Below are positions 27,261-35,666 of a stretch of 64,000 nt of DNA, one piece after another; position 1 is the stretch's first letter, and every line of letters starts with the position of its first letter. The notes under the pieces were generated by a model. The model worked only from the letters and a program-made list of their open reading frames with translations, did no database searches and was not told the DNA's origin. The translations under genes were made by a program, and so were the position numbers. This DNA comes from Sphingobium arseniciresistens (GTDB lineage Bacteria; Pseudomonadota; Alphaproteobacteria; Sphingomonadales; Sphingomonadaceae), in contig JARFNK010000005.1 in NCBI GenBank assembly GCA_029167225.1, forward strand, positions 186,001-250,000, written 5' to 3'.

Positions 27261-27292
27261 AAAAAAGCCCGGCGACATCGCTGCCGCCGGGC
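27261..27292 (-). terminator. Rho-independent terminator
   Basis: A perfect 8-bp GC stem (GCCCGGCG with CGCCGGGC, 10-base loop) followed by TTTTTT on the minus strand. It terminates the candidate small RNA. Confidence 0.8.
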
Positions 27293-27430
27293 CAGGAAGC
27301 AGACTCCCCCGCCGAAAAACTAAGGGAGCCCACCGGGTCGCGTTGCCGCTATGAAGGTTAACGGCAGGTGAAACAGTGATCCTCATCACGCCAGCGGCAT
27401 AAAAGCCCGACGGCCCGTTTGTTTCCTGCA
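27261..27430 (-). ncRNA. Candidate structured small RNA with terminator
   Basis: On the minus strand a chain of stems ends in a perfect terminator: an 8-bp stem GCCCGGCG/CGCCGGGC followed by six U. Upstream stems are GTGAT-GAGG-ATCAC (27376-27389), TGCCG/CGGCA near 27346-27366, GGCUCCC/GGGAGUC near 27304-27332, and a possible closing pair CAGGAA (27428-27423) with TTCCTG (27298-27293). No minus-strand protein gene ends here to explain the terminator. No known RNA family was recognised; a 6S-like RNA was considered but not supported. The 5' end is uncertain. Confidence 0.4.
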
Positions 27431-27451
27431 TGATAAAATTGCCCGGGAATC

Positions 27452-27481
27452 TTGTGTCCGGTCAATAATGTTATATCATTA
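27452..27481 (+). promoter_or_regulatory. Candidate tonB promoter with overlapping palindrome
   Basis: TTGTGT (-35), 16 bases, TATCAT (-10). The -10 lies inside a near-palindrome TAATG-N6-CATTA (27466-27481). A repressor such as Fur could bind there, since TAATG..CATTA half-sites resemble Fur boxes, although the centre is one base longer than usual. Prediction only. Confidence 0.4.
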
Positions 27482-27573
27482 CATATAGCGATGGATTCAG
27501 CCGTCGCAGGAGAGGAGAGCCGGACCCGATGCGGCACGTCCGCGAGGGGCGGTGGAGCAAGAAGGAACAGCGC

Positions 27574-28257
27574 ATGGGAATGACGATGACGTCGCAAACC
27601 GGCTATGCATCGGGTGGGCGTTCACGGGTGGGACTGGTCGGCGCCATCGCGGTCCATGCCGTTGCCGTGGGCGCGATCATGCTGATGCCGGCCGAGATCA
27701 TCACCCGCATCACCGACGGGCCATTGATCACCTATAATGATCCGCTGCCCAAGCCGCCGCCCATCACGCCGGAACCCGCGCCGCCCGAACATGCCCCCCA
27801 TCATGCCACGGTGCAGAGCACGACCCCCGAACCCAAGCCCTTTGCTGCGCCGGACACGGTTTTTCAGGGCAGCGGTCCCGTAATCGGGAGCACGGACATC
27901 GACCCGTTCATCCTGCCGGGTGGTGACGGCGCAGGCGCGGAGACCCGTGTCGAGCCTACGCATGATCCGGTCTTCACCGACGCGGGGATCGACCAGCGCT
28001 TCGCCCGCAATTTCCAGCCCGCCTATCCGCCCGCGATGCAGCGGCTGAACGAGGAAGGAAAGGTCGTGGTCCGCGTCCGCATCGGCACCGATGGCCGGGT
28101 GGTTTCGGTCGAGCGGGTCTCGGCCAGCAGCGACGCCTTCTGGGAAGCGACCCAGCGGCAGGCGTTGCGGGCATGGCGGTTCCGCCCCGCCACGCGCGAC
28201 GGCGTTCCGGTGGAAAGCGTCAAGGTGATGGTGGTCCACTTCCAGCTTCAGGCCTGA
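27574..28257 (+). CDS. tonB: Energy transducer TonB
   Basis: A 227-residue protein that couples ExbBD proton-motive energy to outer-membrane receptors. The N-terminal membrane anchor is VGLVGAIAVHAVAVGAIMLM (about 19-38). A Pro-rich periplasmic spacer follows (PLPKPPPITPEPAPPEH). The C-terminal TonB domain contains FQPAYPPAMQRLNEEGKVVV, then RVRIGTDGRVVSV and WRFRPATRDGVPV. The ATG at 27574 has AAGGA about eight bases upstream; the frame extends 15 codons further without support. No exbB/exbD lies beside it. It probably serves the receptors at 8202 and 50074 among others. Confidence 0.92.
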   Translation: MGMTMTSQTGYASGGRSRVGLVGAIAVHAVAVGAIMLMPAEIITRITDGPLITYNDPLPKPPPITPEPAPPEHAPHHATVQSTTPEPKPFAAPDTVFQGSGPVIGSTDIDPFILPGGDGAGAETRVEPTHDPVFTDAGIDQRFARNFQPAYPPAMQRLNEEGKVVVRVRIGTDGRVVSVERVSASSDAFWEATQRQALRAWRFRPATRDGVPVESVKVMVVHFQLQA

Positions 28258-28277
28258 GAGCGGCAGGACGCCAGCAG

Positions 28278-28311
28278 GGTGTCTGCGCGGTCATTGCGCC
28301 GCGCGGACACC
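28278..28311 (+). terminator. Long hairpin after tonB
   Basis: A 13-bp stem, GGTGTCTGCGCGG with CCGCGCGGACACC, contains one G-U-type mismatch and an 8-base loop. It begins 20 bases after the tonB stop. There is no U-run, so termination is inferred from stem strength. Confidence 0.5.
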
Positions 28312-28514
28312 TCGCCCATCAGGGCCGATCGACATTCAGCTCATACGGGCCTGCAAATGGCGATTTCCCGCGCTTCCGGTGCTCACGTGCCCTGAGCACG
28401 CTGCGCGCCGGGTCACGTCAAATCACCATTTTCGGTTCCATCTGAACTGATCGGCCGTAGGCCGGTTTGCGACCCGACTTTGCATCGGCGCGGGAACGGG
28501 ACTATATCGCGACT

Positions 28515-28976
28515 ATGGCTATCTTCCCCCGTCCCGTGTCTCCCAAAAGCGCTCTTGGCGATTTCTGGACCTATGTCTCCGAAAGCCGCGCGCATAAATG
28601 GCCGCTTCTGGGGCTTTCCGTCGCCTTTACCTGGGTGATCGTCTGGGCCTTCGTGATCGACGGCAACACGAACACCATGCCGCGACAGAACAAGATCATC
28701 TATTTCCAGAACTGGAATGCCGACCGGTCGGACGCAGCGATCATCGTGCAGCAGAAGATCGACCTTGCCCGGCGCGAAGCCGCGATCGAGAAGAAGCAGA
28801 AGGAAATGCAGCATGTCGCGGACATGTTCGGCGTTGAGTGGCGCGAGGATGAGGCGCGCAACTCCGCCCGGCGCCGGGAAGCACTGAAACAGATCAACGC
28901 GCAACTCGACGAGCGGCTGGCCAAGGCGGAATCCTCGGCCCCGAGCAGCGCAGCCACCCCGCGCCCCGCCCCCTGA
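28515..28976 (+). CDS. Hypothetical single-span membrane protein
   Basis: A 153-residue protein. One membrane helix (about 30-49, LLGLSVAFTWVIVWAFVIDG) is followed by a charged, Ala/Glu/Lys-rich region with a likely coiled coil at about 75-130 (VQQKIDLARREAAIEKKQKE). The tail is Ser/Ala/Pro-rich. It ends three bases before ribD and is probably first in the riboflavin operon transcript. Similar proteins are found next to ribD in sphingomonads (recalled, not searched). Function unknown; no flavin motif is seen. Confidence 0.7.
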   Translation: MAIFPRPVSPKSALGDFWTYVSESRAHKWPLLGLSVAFTWVIVWAFVIDGNTNTMPRQNKIIYFQNWNADRSDAAIIVQQKIDLARREAAIEKKQKEMQHVADMFGVEWREDEARNSARRREALKQINAQLDERLAKAESSAPSSAATPRPAP

Positions 28977-28978
28977 AC

Positions 28979-29980
28979 ATGCCGCTGACCATGACGGCGG
29001 ATCAGGCGGCGCTCGACCGGCGCTTCATGGCCGCGGCGATCGCCCTGTCGCGTCGTGGACAAGGGCTGTCGGCGCCGAATCCCTCCGTCGGATGCGTCAT
29101 CGTGCGGGACGGCCATGTCGTCGGGCGCGGCTGGACGCAGAAGGGCGGGCGCCCCCATGCCGAGGCGCAGGCGCTCGCGCAGGCGGTCGATCTGGCACGG
29201 GGCGCCACGGCCTATGTGACATTGGAGCCCTGCTTCCACCTGTCGCCGCGCGGGCCGCGCTGTGCCGACCTGCTGGCACGGGCGGGTATCGCCCGACTCG
29301 TGATCGCCGCGCGCGACCCCGACCCGCGCACCGACGGGCAGGGCGCCGCGTTTGTCGCCGAGCATGGCATCATGGTCGAAACCGGACTGCTGGAGCGTGA
29401 CGCGCGCGACGCGATGGCGGGTTTCTTCCTGCGGCAGACGGTCGGGCGGCCCTTCGTCACGCTGAAGCTCGCGCTGTCGCTGGACGGGCGGATCGCCATG
29501 GCGGATGGATCGAGCCGTTGGATCACCGGCGCCGCGGCACGCGCGCATACCCATCTGGAGCGGGCGCGCCATGACGCGATACTGGTCGGCGCGGGCACGG
29601 TAAGGGCGGATGCGCCGGGGCTCGACGTGCGCCTGCCCGGCCTGGAGGATCGCTCGCCCTTGCGGGTGATGCTGGGCAGCGGGCCGGCGCCCGAGGGCTG
29701 GACCCAGATCGTTGCGCCGCGCGACATTGCCGAACTGCCGGAGGTCGCGGCGGTGATGGTGGAAGGGGGCGCGGGGACCGCCGCCGCCTTCCTGCGCGAG
29801 GATCTGGTCGACCGGCTGCTGCTGTATCGCGCGCCGATCATCCTGGGGGCCGGCCGCGCGGGCATAGACGATATCGGCCTTGTCGATCTGGCGCAGGCGC
29901 ACGGGCGCTGGGCACTGGTCGATCGCCGGCGTTTCGGCCCCGACGGGCTGGAGGTTTACGCGCGGCGGCGCGAGCGATAA
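28979..29980 (+). CDS. ribD: Riboflavin biosynthesis bifunctional deaminase/reductase
   Basis: A 333-residue enzyme for two consecutive riboflavin steps: deamination of the diaminopyrimidine and reduction of its ribosyl side chain. The zinc deaminase motifs are GGRPHAEAQAL and LEPCFHLSPRGPRCADLL. The C-terminal reductase shows RPFVTLKLALSLDGRIAM and VEGGAGTAAAFLRED. It is a little shorter than the E. coli enzyme, mainly in loops. The ATG at 28979 is three bases after the upstream stop. First recognised gene of ribD-ribE-ribBX-ribH. Confidence 0.95.
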   Translation: MPLTMTADQAALDRRFMAAAIALSRRGQGLSAPNPSVGCVIVRDGHVVGRGWTQKGGRPHAEAQALAQAVDLARGATAYVTLEPCFHLSPRGPRCADLLARAGIARLVIAARDPDPRTDGQGAAFVAEHGIMVETGLLERDARDAMAGFFLRQTVGRPFVTLKLALSLDGRIAMADGSSRWITGAAARAHTHLERARHDAILVGAGTVRADAPGLDVRLPGLEDRSPLRVMLGSGPAPEGWTQIVAPRDIAELPEVAAVMVEGGAGTAAAFLREDLVDRLLLYRAPIILGAGRAGIDDIGLVDLAQAHGRWALVDRRRFGPDGLEVYARRRER

Positions 29981-29989
29981 GGACGGCGC

Positions 29990-30598
29990 ATGTTTACCGG
30001 CATCATCACCGACATTGGCACCGTGCGCTCGGCCGAGCAGCGCGGCGACCTGCACCTCGTCATCGGCTGTTCCTATGAGTTGGGGGGGGTGGCCATCGGC
30101 GCGTCCATCGCCTGTTCCGGGGCCTGCCTGACGGTGGTGGAAAAGGGCGATGACTGGTTCGCGGTCGATCTTTCGGCGGAAACCGTGGCGCGGACGGCCA
30201 GCGGGCTGTGGAACGAAGGCGGTCGCCTCAATCTGGAGCGTGCGCTCAAGGTCGGCGACGAACTGGGTGGCCATATCGTCACCGGCCATGTCGATGGCGT
30301 CGGGACGATTGTGTCGGCGACGCCGGAGGGCGATTCGATCCGCCTCGTCATCGCTGCGCCGGCGGAACTGGCGCCAAGCCTGGCGGCCAAGGGGTCGATC
30401 ACCGTGGACGGCATTTCGCTGACCGTGAACAGCGTGGACGATCAGGCGGATGGCACATGCCATTTCGGCCTCAACATCATTCCCCACACCGCGCAGGTCA
30501 CGACGCTGGATAAACTTGCCGAGGGCAGGCACGTCAATCTGGAGATCGACATTCTGGCGCGTTACCTCGCCAGGATGGAAAAACTCAAGGCAATGTGA
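29990..30598 (+). CDS. ribE: Riboflavin synthase alpha chain
   Basis: A 202-residue enzyme that dismutates two 6,7-dimethyl-8-ribityllumazine molecules to riboflavin. The protein has the two tandem lumazine-binding barrels: repeat 1 starts MFTGIITDIGTV and includes ACLTVVEKG; repeat 2 includes GHIVTGHVDGVGTI and GISLTVNSVDD. The family length is 200-215. It follows ribD by nine bases. Its stop codon overlaps the first arm of an inverted repeat that precedes ribBX. Confidence 0.95.
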   Translation: MFTGIITDIGTVRSAEQRGDLHLVIGCSYELGGVAIGASIACSGACLTVVEKGDDWFAVDLSAETVARTASGLWNEGGRLNLERALKVGDELGGHIVTGHVDGVGTIVSATPEGDSIRLVIAAPAELAPSLAAKGSITVDGISLTVNSVDDQADGTCHFGLNIIPHTAQVTTLDKLAEGRHVNLEIDILARYLARMEKLKAM

Positions 30599-30632
30599 TT
30601 TCTCACTTGAAATTATCACATTGCAGTGTGAT
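30592..30632. promoter_or_regulatory. Nested inverted repeats upstream of ribBX, candidate operator
   Basis: Three half-sites with the core TGTGAT or ATCACA are arranged as AATGTGAT-N15-ATCACATT (30592-30622) and ATCACA-N6-TGTGAT (30615-30632). The first overlaps the ribE stop. The position before a gene encoding an N-terminal helix-turn-helix domain suggests autoregulation; binding is inferred. Confidence 0.5.
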
Positions 30633-30682
30633 TTACCGGGTGCGAGCCGTGTGAGGCCGCGTAGATATCAAGGCCCGGCACC

Positions 30683-31969
30683 ATGACGACCGCTCTTATC
30701 GATTCCGTCCGTACCCTCGTCACCGACGGGGGCATGTCGCGTTCCGGCCTCGCGCGCGCGGCCGGGCTCCACGCCAATTCGCTACGCAAGCTGGGCGAGC
30801 CGGACTGGAACCCGACCGCCGACACGCTGAGCAAGCTGGAAACCTACCTGCTCAAGCGCGAGGGCGGTACGGCGCTGGCCAGCCCCGAGGAAATCATCAA
30901 CGAAGCCCGCAATGGCCGCATGTTCATCCTGGTCGATGACGAGGACCGCGAGAATGAGGGCGATCTGGTCATCCCCGCCCAGATGGCAACCCCCGACGCG
31001 ATCAATTTCATGGCGACGCACGGCCGCGGCCTGATCTGCCTGGCGCTCACCAAGACGCGGGTCGACCAGCTCGGCCTGGACCTGATGAGCCGCAACAACG
31101 GCACTCGCCACGAAACCGCCTTCACCGTCTCTATCGAGGCGCGCGAAGGCGTGACGACCGGGATCAGTGCCGCCGACCGCGCCCGCACCATTTCCGTCGC
31201 GATCGACGGCGGCAAGGACAAGGGCGACATCGTCAGCCCCGGCCATGTCTTCCCGCTGGTCGCCAAGGACGGCGGCGTCCTGGTGCGCACCGGCCATACC
31301 GAGGCGGCGGTAGACGTCGCGCGGCTCGCCGGGCTCAACCCTTCGGGCGTCATCTGCGAGGTGATGAAGGACGACGGGACGATGGCGCGCCTCGACGACC
31401 TCATCCCCTTTGCCGCCAAGCACAAGATGAAGATCGGCACGATCCGCGACCTCATCGCCTATCGCCGCCGTCACGATCATATGGTCGTGCGCCGTGCCGA
31501 GGCGACCTTCACCAGCCGCTGGGGCGGCCAGTGGAAAGCGATCACCTTCTACAACAAGGCGACCCAGACCGAGCAGATCGTGCTGCAGAAGGGGCATATC
31601 GAGGCCGACAAGCCCACGCTCGTTCGCATGCACCAGATGTCGCCGCTCAACGACATGTTCGGGCTGGAGGGGCCGCGCGGCGACCTGCTCGCCAAGTCGA
31701 TGGAGATCATCGGCCGCGAGGGCGCCGGCATCGTCGTCATTCTGGCCAACAGGACCGACGACAACGACATGCTCTCCCGCCTGTTGCAGCATCATGCCGG
31801 TGCGCCCGACAGCGGCATGGACGAGCTGCGCGATTATGGCGTAGGCGCGCAGATCCTGGCCGAACTCGGCGTGCACGACATGGTGCTGCTCAGCAACAGC
31901 CACCACAGCCTGATCGCGCTGGACGGATATGACCTGGCCGTCGTCGGCCACCAGACCATCGAATTGTGA
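30683..31969 (+). CDS. ribB: 3,4-dihydroxy-2-butanone-4-phosphate synthase with N-terminal HTH and RibX-type C-terminal domain
   Basis: A 428-residue three-part protein. Residues about 8-57 form a Cro/phage-type helix-turn-helix ([20 protein letters not shown], then [12 protein letters not shown]). Residues about 65-265 are DHBP synthase, with the acidic metal motif [10 protein letters not shown] (85-94) and [20 protein letters not shown] (188-207). Residues about 285-428 align with GTP cyclohydrolase II but lack its three zinc cysteines; the site reads [19 protein letters not shown] (316-334). This corresponds to the RibBX form reported in proteobacteria, in which the second domain does not replace RibA. 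The HTH is an unusual addition and suggests the enzyme may also regulate its operon. Confidence 0.9.
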   Translation: MTTALIDSVRTLVTDGGMSRSGLARAAGLHANSLRKLGEPDWNPTADTLSKLETYLLKREGGTALASPEEIINEARNGRMFILVDDEDRENEGDLVIPAQMATPDAINFMATHGRGLICLALTKTRVDQLGLDLMSRNNGTRHETAFTVSIEAREGVTTGISAADRARTISVAIDGGKDKGDIVSPGHVFPLVAKDGGVLVRTGHTEAAVDVARLAGLNPSGVICEVMKDDGTMARLDDLIPFAAKHKMKIGTIRDLIAYRRRHDHMVVRRAEATFTSRWGGQWKAITFYNKATQTEQIVLQKGHIEADKPTLVRMHQMSPLNDMFGLEGPRGDLLAKSMEIIGREGAGIVVILANRTDDNDMLSRLLQHHAGAPDSGMDELRDYGVGAQILAELGVHDMVLLSNSHHSLIALDGYDLAVVGHQTIEL

Positions 31970-31980
31970 GAGGAACAGAC

Positions 31981-32400
31981 GTGGCCAAATTCCTGATCGT
32001 CGAAGCGCGCTTCTATGACCATCTGAACGACCTGCTGATCGAGGGCGCTTCGGCCGTGCTGGATGACGCCGGCCATAAATATGACGTGATTACCGTGCCT
32101 GGCGCGCTCGAAATTCCCGGCGCCATCGCGCTGGCGGCGGAAAGCGGGCGCTATGACGGCTTCGTCGCCATCGGCGTGGTGATTCGCGGCGAGACCTATC
32201 ATTTCGAGGTGGTCTCGAACGAGAGCGCGCGCGGCCTGATGGCGCTCAGCATGGACGGCATCGCCATCGGCAACGGCATCCTGACGGTCGAGAACGAGGC
32301 GCAGGCGCTCACCCGCGCGCGCATGACCGAGAAGGACAAGGGCGGCGAGGCGGCCAAGGCCGCCATCGCCATGCTGGACATCCGCCAGCGCTTTTCCTGA
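31981..32400 (+). CDS. ribH: 6,7-dimethyl-8-ribityllumazine synthase
   Basis: A 139-residue enzyme that condenses the RibB product with the RibD-pathway pyrimidine. Motifs are [26 protein letters not shown] with the catalytic His, and [13 protein letters not shown]. The start was set at GTG 31981, preceded by GAGAGGAA; an alternative in-frame GTG at 31966 overlaps the ribB stop. It is the last gene of the riboflavin operon and is followed by a strong hairpin. The nusB gene that often follows ribH is absent. Confidence 0.95.
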   Translation: MAKFLIVEARFYDHLNDLLIEGASAVLDDAGHKYDVITVPGALEIPGAIALAAESGRYDGFVAIGVVIRGETYHFEVVSNESARGLMALSMDGIAIGNGILTVENEAQALTRARMTEKDKGGEAAKAAIAMLDIRQRFS

Positions 32401-32409
32401 TCATGTTTC

Positions 32410-32439
32410 TGCCGGGGGGCAATATATCGCCCTCCGGCA
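32410..32439. terminator. Hairpin terminator between ribH and the flavin oxidoreductase
   Basis: TGCCGGGGGGC pairs with GCCCTCCGGCA with one mismatch and an 8-base loop. It lies between two convergent genes and could end both transcripts. Confidence 0.6.
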
Positions 32440-32444
32440 AGAAC

Positions 32445-33533
32445 TCAGGCCGCCTCGCTCGCAAGCGCGGGGTAGTCGATATAGCCTTCCGGTCCCTGCG
32501 AATAGAAGGTCGCCATGTCCGCCTGATTGAGCGGCGCATCCTGCGCCAGCCGGGTCACGAGATCCGGGTTGGCAAGGAAGGGTCGGCCGAAGCTGACCGC
32601 ATCGGCAAGCCCGCTGGCGAGGTCGGCTTGCGCCCGCTGCTTGTCATAATCGCTGTTGAGCACCAGCACGCCCTTGAAATTCTGGCGGATCAGCGGCGAC
32701 AGCCGGGGTTCCTCGGTGCGGCCGAAGGTGCCGTCCGGCCCGGGTTCGCGCAGTTCCAGGAAGGCGATGCCGAGTTCGTCCAGCACCTTGGCGGCATGGG
32801 CGAAGAGCGGCTCGGGATTGCTGTCGACCACGCCCTGCGAATCGCCATTGGGGGAGAGACGGACGGAGACGCGGTCTGCCCCGGCGACGGCGATCAGCCG
32901 CTGCGTGACTTCGCGGAGCAGGCGCACGCGGTTCTCGGGCGATCCGCCATAGGCGTCGCTGCGATGATTGGCGCCGTCGCGCAGGAACTGGTCGATCAGA
33001 TAGCCGTTCGCGGCATGCAACTGAACGCCGTCGAAACCGGCGGCGAGCGCATTGCGCGCGGAAAGCTCATAATCGTCGAGAAGCCGGGGAATCTCGGCAA
33101 TGTCCAGCGGCCGGGCCGCGACATAGAGCTGCTTGCCCACATAGGTGTGGGCGTGGCCCGGCGCGCTCGTGGCGCTGGACGAGACCGGCAAGGCGCCGTC
33201 CAGGAAGCTCGGGTGAACGATCCGTCCCATATGCCAGAGCTGGGCATGGATCCGCCCGCCGGCCGCATGTACCGCGTCCACGATCGTCTTCCAGCCCGCC
33301 ACCTGCTCGGGGGTCCACAGGCCGGTGGCATAGGGCCAGCCAAGGCCTTCGCGTGAAATGCCGATACCTTCGCTGATGATGACCCCGGCGCCCGCGCGCT
33401 GGCGATAATAGTCGGTCATCATCGGCGTGGGCAGATGATCCTGTGTGCCCCGGCCGCGGGTGAGCGGCGCCATGAAGATGCGGTTGGGGGCGGTGATGCT
33501 TCCCACGGTAACAGGATCGAACAGGCTCGACAT
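32445..33533 (-). CDS. NADH:flavin oxidoreductase, Old Yellow Enzyme family
   Basis: A 362-residue FMN-dependent ene-reductase of the NemA/XenB/Oye group. The start SLFDPVTVGSITAPNRIFMAPLTRGR is typical, with HAQLWHMGRIVHP, the active-site pair in FDGVQLHAANGYLIDQFL (His..Asn), and RVRLLREVTQRL. The C-terminal FMN-phosphate region is LVLNSDYDKQ and VSFGRPFLANPDL. Such enzymes reduce activated alkenes, nitrate esters and nitroaromatics. The physiological substrate is unknown. It is convergent with ribH and divergent from a DMT permease. Confidence 0.92.
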   Translation of the reverse strand: MSSLFDPVTVGSITAPNRIFMAPLTRGRGTQDHLPTPMMTDYYRQRAGAGVIISEGIGISREGLGWPYATGLWTPEQVAGWKTIVDAVHAAGGRIHAQLWHMGRIVHPSFLDGALPVSSSATSAPGHAHTYVGKQLYVAARPLDIAEIPRLLDDYELSARNALAAGFDGVQLHAANGYLIDQFLRDGANHRSDAYGGSPENRVRLLREVTQRLIAVAGADRVSVRLSPNGDSQGVVDSNPEPLFAHAAKVLDELGIAFLELREPGPDGTFGRTEEPRLSPLIRQNFKGVLVLNSDYDKQRAQADLASGLADAVSFGRPFLANPDLVTRLAQDAPLNQADMATFYSQGPEGYIDYPALASEAA

Positions 33534-33592
33534 AAGTGCTCCTTATAAACAGTTGCAAATCGCAACGAGACTTTTGCTCGCCCGGCAGTTAG

Positions 33593-34552
33593 GTGCAGGT
33601 GGTGAGCGTTTCAACCCCTCCCTCCGCTGCGCCGTTGCCCCTGCGCCATGATGGCCCGGACGACGGGCGCGCGCTCGTTGCGCCGCCGGAGGCTGGCGCC
33701 CGCCCGCATCTGGCCTTTGCTGCCCTGGTCGGCGCGAATGTGATGCTGGCCTTTGGCCCGCTGCTGGTGCGCCTGGCCGATACTGGTCCGGTCTCGTCCG
33801 GCTTCTGGCGGCTTTTCCTGGCGACGCCGATCTTGTTCCTCATCATGCGCTGGCGGGGGCAATCGCTGTCGGGGATGCGGCCGGCGCTATGGGGCGTCAT
33901 CCTGCTGGGCGGGCTGTTCTTCGCCACCGATCTTGCGGCATGGCATCTGGGCATCCTGCGCACGAAGGTCGCCAATGCCGCCCTGTTCGGCAATTCGACG
34001 AGCCTGCTGCTGCCGCTGTGGAGCATGGTGGTGCTGCGGGAGCGGCCGGCAAAGGTGCAGGTCGCGGCGCTGATCATGGCAGCGGCGGGCGCCGTGCTGC
34101 TGATGGGCAACAGTTATGAGCTGTCGCCCCGCTATGTGGAGGGCGACCTGCTCTGCCTGCTCGCGGGGCTGCTCTACACCGGCTTTCTCATTTCGATGCA
34201 GCATGTGCGCGGGGTGCTGGGAAGCTGGGCGGCGCTTGCTGCCTCCACGGCAGCGAGCGCGCTGCCCGTCCTGCTCATAGCGTTGCTGCTCGGTGAAGAT
34301 GTGATCCCCCATGATTGGACGCCGCTGGTAATCCTGGCGTTTTCCAGCCAGATCGCGGGGCAGGGGCTTCTCATCTTCGCGCTGCCATGGTTCAGCCCTC
34401 TGGTCGTCGGCCTGACCCTGTTGTCGCAGCTGGTGATCGGATCGCTGATTGGCTGGCTGGTGTTCGGCGAGACGATGAGCCTGAGCGACAGCCTTGGCGC
34501 GCTGGCCATCGCGGTTGCGCTGGCGCTCGTTCGCCTGCCGGAGAGAGGATAG
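33593..34552 (+). CDS. EamA/DMT-family permease
   Basis: A 319-residue inner-membrane protein with about ten transmembrane segments forming two EamA repeats. The first repeat includes FAALVGANVMLAFGPLLVRLADTG and SSGFWRLFLATPILF. The second ends with LGALAIAVALALVRLP. Drug/metabolite exporters have this layout. The start is uncertain: GTG codons at 33593, 33599 and 33602 are all possible and no ATG is available before the first span. Exported compound unknown. It is 59 bases from the divergent flavin oxidoreductase. Confidence 0.82.
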   Translation: MQVVSVSTPPSAAPLPLRHDGPDDGRALVAPPEAGARPHLAFAALVGANVMLAFGPLLVRLADTGPVSSGFWRLFLATPILFLIMRWRGQSLSGMRPALWGVILLGGLFFATDLAAWHLGILRTKVANAALFGNSTSLLLPLWSMVVLRERPAKVQVAALIMAAAGAVLLMGNSYELSPRYVEGDLLCLLAGLLYTGFLISMQHVRGVLGSWAALAASTAASALPVLLIALLLGEDVIPHDWTPLVILAFSSQIAGQGLLIFALPWFSPLVVGLTLLSQLVIGSLIGWLVFGETMSLSDSLGALAIAVALALVRLPERG

Positions 34553-34612
34553 CCGTGCCGCGCGGCAATGACCGCTTCACACGCCTTCCGAAAATGCTCT
34601 AGAAGGGCGGCC

Positions 34613-35275
34613 ATGACCACGCTCCCTGCCGATCCGACGCTGGACGAGCTGCGCGACGCGCTTGCCCCGCTGCTCCCCCGCAACGCCGCCTTTGACGGGT
34701 GGAACGATGCCGCTGTCGATGCGACGGCGCGGGGCGTGGGCGTCGATCCCGACATCGCGCGCCTGGCCTTTGCCGGCGGGGCGACGGCGATGATCGACGC
34801 CTGGTTCGCCAGCATCGACCGGGGCATGGCGGAGGCACTGCCCGCGGAGGTGCTGGCGGGTATGAAGATCAACGAGCGGATCAGGGCGTTGGTCGAGGCG
34901 CGGTTGGATTTGCTGGCGCGGGACCGGGAGGCGTTGCGCCGGGCCTTGTCGATCCTTGCGCTGCCGCAGAATCTGGGGCTGGCGACGCGGCTTGGCTGGC
35001 GCGCGGCCGACAGGATGTGGCGGCTCGCTGGTGATACTGCGACCGATTATAATCACTATACCAAGCGGACCATCCTGTCGGGGGTCTATGCCGCGACGAT
35101 CGTGGTGTTCCTGGACGACGAGAGCGAAGGGCAGGCGGATACCCGGGCGTTCCTTGCCCGGCGCATCGCGGGGATCATGCGGTTCGAAAAGGCCAAGGCC
35201 CGGCTGACGCGCAACGACGACCGCTATTTCAGCCTGTCGCGTTTCGTCGGGCGGCTACGCTACCCCGCACTTTGA
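34613..35275 (+). CDS. COQ9-family protein (ubiquinone biosynthesis)
   Basis: A 220-residue protein of the COQ9 family, which in alphaproteobacteria and mitochondria binds lipids and helps late ubiquinone steps. The TetR-like fold without a DNA-binding function is indicated by LDELRDALAPLLPRNAAFDGW near the N-terminus and by the family core LATRLGWRAADRMWRLAGD followed by TATDYNHYTKRTILSGVYAA. The ATG at 34613 precedes the domain; upstream frame sequence has no similarity. It is followed 100 bases later by feoAB. No coq genes are adjacent. Confidence 0.88.
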   Translation: MTTLPADPTLDELRDALAPLLPRNAAFDGWNDAAVDATARGVGVDPDIARLAFAGGATAMIDAWFASIDRGMAEALPAEVLAGMKINERIRALVEARLDLLARDREALRRALSILALPQNLGLATRLGWRAADRMWRLAGDTATDYNHYTKRTILSGVYAATIVVFLDDESEGQADTRAFLARRIAGIMRFEKAKARLTRNDDRYFSLSRFVGRLRYPAL

Positions 35276-35324
35276 CGGACGCGGGACACGGCGATAAATC
35301 CGTGCTGGCGCTCTTGAGCGCATA

Positions 35325-35340
35325 TTGATAATCACTCGCA
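35325..35340. promoter_or_regulatory. Fur-box-like sequence upstream of feoA
   Basis: TTGATAATCACTCGCA, whose complement is TGCGAGTGATTATCAA, is a commonly seen form of the Fur binding site. It lies 39 bases before the proposed feoA start and fits iron-repressed transcription of feoAB. A computed match to a sphingomonad Fur matrix would be needed. Confidence 0.6.
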
Positions 35341-35378
35341 GCATTTTGCTTTTCAAATCCGTTGTCGAGTCCTCCGCG

Positions 35379-35666
35379 TTGCGCCTTACCGAGCTTCCCC
35401 TGCGCCAGCCCGCCTATGTCGATACCATAGATTGGCCCAGTCTTTCCGCGACCGAGGCCCAGCGCCTGCGGGAATTCGGCCTGTGTGAGGGCGCGAGCGT
35501 GGAAGCGCTGCACCATGGCGGATTGTTCGGGCGCGGGCCGATCGCCTGCCGCATCGGCCGGATGACCATCGCCATGCGCAGGCATCATGCCGCCGCCGTG
35601 GTCGTGCGTGTCGGCGCCGAGCCGTTCGGGCCGCGGGCGGCACGGGACCGGGATATCGCCGCATGA
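35379..35666 (+). CDS. feoA: Ferrous iron transport protein A
   Basis: A small SH3-like protein of about 95 residues (if it starts at TTG 35379) that supports FeoB. The core LTELPLRQPAYVDTIDW and LREFGLCEGASVEALHH...GPIACRIGRMTIAMRR match FeoA. No ATG exists; an earlier TTG at 35325 would add 18 residues but lies inside the Fur-like box, so the later TTG was chosen. It overlaps feoB by four bases (ATGA). Confidence 0.82.
   Translation: MRLTELPLRQPAYVDTIDWPSLSATEAQRLREFGLCEGASVEALHHGGLFGRGPIACRIGRMTIAMRRHHAAAVVVRVGAEPFGPRAARDRDIAA

Larger units (their letters stand above)
27189..27573. other. Intergenic region with candidate structured RNA and tonB promoter
   Basis: No protein gene is supported in this stretch. 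It holds a strong minus-strand terminator (27261-27292), several hairpins upstream of it that suggest a small RNA, and the tonB promoter near 27452-27481. Confidence 0.55.

Noticed and set aside
27261-27430. Assignment of the structured RNA as 6S RNA
   Set aside because: The size and closing helix would allow it, but the 6S central-bubble consensus and a usual neighbour were not seen.
30599-30682. FMN riboswitch before ribBX
   Set aside because: Too short and without the conserved FMN aptamer helices; also none seen before ribD.
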